A stretch of 64,000 nucleotides of DNA from NCBI RefSeq assembly GCF_029784155.1, contig NC_073693.1, positions 225,199,094 to 225,263,093 of the forward strand. Direction: 5' to 3'. Origin of the DNA: Uranotaenia lowii (taxonomy: Eukaryota > Arthropoda > Insecta > Diptera > Culicidae). Below are positions 58,745 to 64,000 of this stretch, piece after piece. The stretch's first letter is position 1. Each line of letters opens with the position of its first letter. A program made the translations under genes and the position numbers. The notes beneath the pieces were generated by a model. That model was not told the DNA's origin, did not search any database, and saw only the letters and a list, made by a program, of their open reading frames with translations.

Positions 58745-59175
58745 TTGAAAGCGTGTTGGGAGTCCGCTTGTGGTAAAAAAAAAGCGCGTTGAGAGTCCGC
58801 TTGCCAAAAACAAATAGCGTGCTGGGAGTCCACTGTGGTAGAAGTTTGAGAAAACAAGTGCGAAGAGAGTCCGCTTGTCAAACTTAAATAAAAAAAGGCG
58901 CGTTGAGAGTCCGCCTGCCAAAAAAAAAGCGCGCTGAGAGTCCGCTGATCAAACTTTAAGAAAAAGGCGAGCTGAGAGTCGACCTGTCATTGAAACAGCG
59001 CTCTGGGAGTCCACTGTGGCAAAAGTTTGAGCAACAAGTGTGTTGAGAGTCCGCTTGTCGAAAGTGAAGGAAAAAAGGCGAACTAAGTGCCAGGGTGTTG
59101 CAGTGCAGTGCAGTGCAGTGCAGTGTTGCAGGTAAAAAAAACAGCGTGCTGAGAGTCCGCTGTTGCAAAAAGTTT
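58745..59175 (+). repeat. Minisatellite with GAGAGTCCGC core
   Basis: About eleven imperfect units of 28-60 bp of the form GCGTGCTGAGAGTCCGCTTG plus an A-rich linker and TTTGAGAAAA. A GCAGT pentamer run (about 59098-59124) lies inside. It is downstream of the possible primer binding site, where gypsy-type elements have their leader. Confidence 0.85.
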
Positions 59176-59399
59176 GAGAAAATATGGGACGAATGACAGC
59201 TTGCTGTTAAATTCTTTGAAAAAAAAAATTGAGAAAATAGAAGGTTTAGAGTCTCTTGTGCTGAAAACACGTAAGCAAACGGAAAGAGTGAACACAGGGA
59301 GAGTTCGCTGGCCATTACGAAAGGTACGAGTAGACGGAAACGTCTGTTGGGAATTCACTTTACAAGCCAAAAGAAATATAAGACCAATTGGATGAGATA

Positions 59400-62300
59400 C
59401 GTTAACTCCGTTTGAAGCGAAGAGAAAAAGATAGCATGTGAGAGCTGCAAGTGCAACGACAAATGAGAATATTTTCATGTGGCGAGAAAATCACAACTTT
59501 TTACCAAAATACATAAGTTGAAGAAACCAATGATAGACAATGGGATAAGACGAATAACCGTTTCTTCGAGACTTTGCCAATACATTCACTTAAATCCTTT
59601 GATAAATGAGCCCTCTGGGTGTTTAATTCTGGAGATCAAAATTATAGAATGAAAACTATATTGAAATATAAACAATCACGTCAGTTATATCTGAGATGAA
59701 AGCAAGACATCTAAAATATTGCTTATAATATCAGACAGAAAAAAAACACTTCAGAGTTTGAATGAAGTCTAAACATTTTCACAAAAAAAAATGTAAAGCA
59801 CTTAAAAAAAAATCAAAAGGGCTCTCATAAAAAAATAATTTTAATTACAAACAAAGTTCTGAAGCTCACAAACTGAATTTGTGATTGAAATATGGAATTT
59901 AAGATGATGCTTGATTTGATACTTGATAATTTTTAATTTGAAATTGAAGGTAACAAAAAGGTTTTGGTCCGGAATCTGAAGTTTCGTTTGAATATAGATC
60001 AGAATTTGAAAGAAATTTGACTTCTCAGATGAATTTTGAATAAAGCTCGAGAGTGATATCGACCTTCAAACGTGGATCGGAAAAATGGTTGAAAAATTTA
60101 AAAACTACTTTTCGGTGGATACTAAGAAGTTAAGCTGATATAGAAGAGACTAAGCTTATATTACCTGTCAGAAATTCAAAACAGATTTTTTAGTTCAAAA
60201 TCTTCTTCGAAATCACCTGAGAAGCAAATAAAAGTTTGAATCAAGAATTCTATGTAAAAAAAAAACAAAACAATGAGCTTATTCTCTGTTATTCCATGTT
60301 TAGGCAGCCTTATACAAATATGGATACCGATTCTGAGAACTGAGTCAGCGATTTACTTCTAGCTTCACTTAAAACTTAAATAAATCCCTGAAGTTTGAAA
60401 ACAGCAGACACCATCCTGCCCGCGGTAACGTGGGAAAAGACCACATTGAATGATAGATATCTCGGATAACGAAAAATCAGTGGAAATACATCAACACAAA
60501 TCATATTTTTACACGAGTAAATATTCGTCGTTGGATTTCCATCCGTTTTTAATCTTGGGAAAGTGAGGTAATTATAGCGCGAAGCGATTGGCCTTCCGAA
60601 CAGCGTTACCACATTAATACCTGTTCTTTTCACCCAAAAGAATCAATAATTCTGATGAACTACCTATATATAGATTTTTCATCATGTCAGAATCATTTAA
60701 ATGGTATATCGAGAAATGCAGTGCTAGTTATTACAACAAATCCAAAAAAATCTGTAAAAGAAAATTGTTCCAAATTTCAAAAATCCGACACCCGTACGTA
60801 CAAATTCTGTTCCGAAAACGAGAATAAAAAAATCTGTACATGTGACAACAAATGAACGAAGATATGGGTAAATGGCGGTAAAAGTTGTAAACATAACAGT
60901 TAACAGCCTCGGAATAGTATTGATAAAATAAGTTGCGGAAGTTTACAGGAATGTGTTGAAGGAAAAAATACCACTAGCCAAGTGGGATTGGATGATCTCA
61001 TATGAAATGCTGGAAATATATAAAAAAAAGTGTTAATAATAGGTAGTATTGAGCTTGTAGACCAGTTAAAAAAAACACTTTAAAAATTATATTGGGAAGA
61101 TAGAAGAAATATTTATATTTGCGGATTTGAACGGATTCGAGCAGTATGTTATCCTTTGTGATCTTTTTACTCGGGAACCACCCGATTGCAACGCTTGTAT
61201 AACTAATGCGAAAAAGTTAGGTCTGTTATGAATCGTTACCATTAAGTTCATGAAATACTTCAGAATATCATCAAGTGATTTGATTGCTGCCAATCTTGAT
61301 AATCAGTAGGATAGAGAAGTGCCATCAAAATGATAAAGAAAGAAAATTTAAAAGGTGTGTTGAAATTTACTGCTCAGTAGTGATTTGAATTCTTTCCGCG
61401 TTCATTATTTTGCATAAAGTTTGCATTCAACAAACAAAGTCAATTGAAACAAAAGTATGCCGAATTTAGAAATTTAAGAGTGGCCTTAGGCAATTTAAAG
61501 ATTTAGAAGTTTGGGAAGATCAACAAAACTTAATATGCTTAATACAACATATACGAAAAGTGTTCCTATGATTTTCTATCGGGCTAAGTGCATCTACATT
61601 CGTTAGTCAGAATTGTAGAGAATATGGCAATGGAAATAATCGAATAAACATTTGAAGAATAAGTTATGAACTGAACGATGAGGTTTCCGTGTGTGATGCG
61701 GATACGGCATCAGTCAGTTTTTGGAGTGATGTGAAACTATAAAGATGCCAGTTTAAAAGACGGTCGCGTTTTAAGAACCCTGAAACCGAACGGACACGAC
61801 AAGAATGATGATGAATGATGAAAAAACATTTATATTTCTAATCAATCAAGATAAAAATAAAAGAAATACATTTTCAAAAAAATAAAAATGAAAAAATTAA
61901 AGCCTGTGAAAAGGAAATAAAATGATAAGATATTTGAATGGAATATGGGGATTGAACATCCTCACCAGATTGTTAAACCGCCTCTATTCAACAAAATGTA
62001 AGGGTTTATGTCTAAATAATAGATATAATTATTGCTTTTTATCATTGAAACTTTTAATCCAAGTTTTAATCCAAATCTTGAAGAGACAATAGAAAAGCTT
62101 AAGAATGATTTTATAAAGCATGGCAATTTTGGGCATTGATATTATAATAGAGAAACGTTAATAAATGATTATGCCATGAATAACAAAACCGTGGTAGGTA
62201 TTGCTTATAACACAACATAGGTGCATTTAGCCAACACGTTTTGAGTTTTACCAATAAAGGCTACTTTTAGTTCAAAGGAAAAAGAATTCCTGATAGCTAT

Positions 62301-62907
62301 TGGGAATTTCAACATAACATAGCTTTCTTTGAATGGCGCATATAGCCCGTCTTGCTCTTACATTTGTATCATGCCGTGGGATGAATAAATTTTCGTATTT
62401 TGGAAAACGGTACAGAAAATCCTACGATGAATTCATGTTTATATTAACAAATTACGAACCGCAAAGAAATCTCAGCCGTTAAACATCAAATTTCGGCATC
62501 GTTTACCTCAGAAACCACTGAACCAAATTCTACAAATTCAGTTCATTTGTGTTAACGAAGGTATTGTTTTCATATTTGTAGAAACAAGTATTATTATAAA
62601 ATTTATAATATTTGAGTTATGCTTCTAAGTTTAGGCACACATGCGGTGAGCAAAAAAAAAACGAAATTTCTCGTATTTGGTTCGCAATGTGTTAAGCTAT
62701 GTTACTGATGTTTGCAAGAGGCAGAAGAACGAAAGAAACGAGACAATGGACACACTCAAATTCGAATAGAGAAAACATAACCCACACTAAAATGTGCTTT
62801 GGCATCATGCTCTCAATTGAAGTGTTTTGAATGTGACACACTCAGTCAGTCGATCGGCGGCCGGACACTCGGCTTCTCTTTGCAGATGTGTGAGTTGAAA
62901 TGATATA
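59400..62907. other. AT-rich stretch without recognisable genes
   Basis: 59830-60050 is rich in GAATTTGAA-like cryptic repeats, as at 28020-28350. 62820-62900 is more balanced but carries no frame. Nothing else supported. Confidence 0.4.
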
Positions 62908-62915
62908 AGCCCGAG

Positions 62916-63223
62916 CAGGGACGCCAGGTGGTTTTGTCAAAAATCAGGACATTACGAAGAAAAAAATCATGATTTTTCTAATCGCCACTAACTCAGTTAA
63001 GATTGTATAAATTAAGCCGAAAAGCAGGTAATGCAGACGCTTTAATTTATAAAACTGAGGCCAGCAGAATCATGGTCATCATGGTCTGCTTTTTGTATGG
63101 AAAAACATCATTCAAATATCACATGAATCACATGAACTATTTAATTACAGATTTGTTCGATATACTCGGTGTCTCGAAAATCAGGACAAATCCTGAAGAA
63201 AAGCAGGATATCTGGCATCTCTG
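62916..63223. mobile_element. hAT-type MITE, 308 bp
   Basis: Ends CAGGGACGCCAGGTGG and inverse CAGAGATGCCAGATATCC, both followed inward by ATCAGGACA words. The flanks AGCCCGAG and TTCCCGAG agree at six of eight positions, as expected for a worn 8-bp duplication. CAGAGATGCCAGA ends are seen in a common animal hAT MITE group. Confidence 0.75.
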
Positions 63224-63562
63224 TTCCCGAGCCCCGTGTGTTTTGTTTTATTCACGAACACCAAAAAATCGGGATGACGTATCGGGATGACGTAATGGTG
63301 CACCAACACCTGCGACCTGCGATAATAGATGCGGATAAGAGTCCCCATTGATTTATCAAAGCGATTATAGGTGTGTTCAACAGAACTCAATCGAAATCAA
63401 TTGAAATGGATTGACAGTTGATCAGCTGTTTTTCCAATTGACTTCAATCGATTTCTATCAGGCTGCTGAATGAACAGCCAGACACCAATACAAATGCGCT
63501 TAGTTTGTTTTCATTGTTTATTCGGCTGCGCGCTTCAAGTATTCGTCCACAAATTTTGCGGA

Positions 63563-63888
63563 CAGCAAACGCAGATACGTCATCGTGATCGCGCAACCGG
63601 AATTCATCAAGTCGATCGGGAACTTTTCTACGAAAAGTATGACGATGACGATTATATGCCCCGAGCCAAGCGCCTGAGAAAGCTGCTTAAGGAGTGGCGG
63701 GAAACTTGGAAGATACCACGGAATGGGTTTCTATGTTGGGTTCACGTACCGAAATCGCTAACCGATTTAACAGCAAGGACCAGTATGTCTACCGCGATAA
63801 AGTCCGGGGGATGTGCGAACAGAACAAATCGAGTTTTGTTGTTGCTTATCAAGATTTGGCGAACAACCAACATGTTTTGGCAAAAATA
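63563..63888 (+). pseudogene. Mcm2: Mcm2 (replicative helicase subunit) fragment, broken
   Basis: Mcm2 is one of six subunits of the MCM2-7 helicase that opens DNA at replication origins. Two consecutive reading frames resemble its N-terminal part. First comes the acidic/basic region RHRDRATGIHQVDRELFYE, DDDDYMPRAKR. After a frameshift at about 63690 come NLEDTTEWVSMLGSRTEIANRF, YVYRDKVRGMCEQN and SSFVVAYQDLANNQHVLA. Compared with animal Mcm2, the linker before NLED and several residues after NRF are missing. Similarity stops after HVLA, where a stop follows. No splice signals would repair the shift, so I call it a pseudogene piece. It may be a retrocopy or a piece carried by an element; the rest of the gene is not in the window. 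Confidence 0.8.
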
Positions 63889-64000
63889 GAAAGCTCCGAG
63901 GAATAATAATGCGGATATCATCTCTTCCGTGTCAACAACACCATACTCCATGGGAATATTGTGATAAAAATAAATTTCTTCTATTGTTCAAAATATGTAA

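Noticed and set aside
58598..58921. Minus-strand frames of about 100 codons with repeated SGLxTRxF words
   Set aside because: Translation of the GAGAGTCCGC minisatellite; the repeats change frame between units.

Overview
The window is AT-rich, repeat-dense animal nuclear DNA with no operons or dense gene packing. It looks dipteran, and a mosquito (Culicidae) is my best guess. The guess rests on the Tc1/mariner transposases with DD37E spacing, a family first described from mosquitoes, together with RTE-, jockey- and I-like non-LTR retrotransposons, hAT and TTAA-target elements, and short secreted peptide genes with an insect-type core promoter. No intact multi-exon host gene is visible. Most recognisable coding sequence is decayed transposon.

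Layout. 1-2627: decayed RTE-type LINE on the minus strand. 2628 to about 26800: two tandem units of roughly 9-11 kb. Unit A is 2628-13545. Unit B is 13546-22540 and continues after a LINE insertion to 26800. Each unit runs: DD37E mariner, noncoding DNA, small secreted-peptide gene, paired MITE, array of a GATGGCGTC-containing minisatellite. A third, older and more divergent copy of the peptide locus (unit C) lies at 29905-32060. Because A and B are paralogous, several transposon insertions present in one and absent from the other can be read to the base: a mariner in B (19043-21796), itself carrying a hAT-type element (19151-20018), and in A a ZBED-type hAT (9850-11842), a hAT MITE (8507-9022), a poly(A) stub (11879-11939) and a LINE 3' end (2846-3893).

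32060-45330: inverted repeat arms, hAT and other MITEs, decayed mariner, and arrays of about 140-150 bp tandem units that begin ACTAGCTGA and end in CAAA or CAGA simple repeats, one followed by about 375 bp of pure TA. 45600-53115: three further LINE fragments, a 15-bp minisatellite, and a promoter-like stretch near 51030 with an unassigned open frame. 55129-56558: an apparently complete retroposed element that encodes only a LINE ORF1 protein, with an Inr/DPE start, poly(A) tail and target-site duplication. 58570-59175: possible LTR-element leader and tandem repeats. 63563-63888: broken piece of the replicative helicase gene Mcm2.

The most interesting signals are the triplicated secreted-peptide genes, whose prepro region is conserved while the short C-terminal peptide is not, and the ORF1-only half-LINE. 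Everything was read by eye; boundaries marked approximate may be off by tens of bases.
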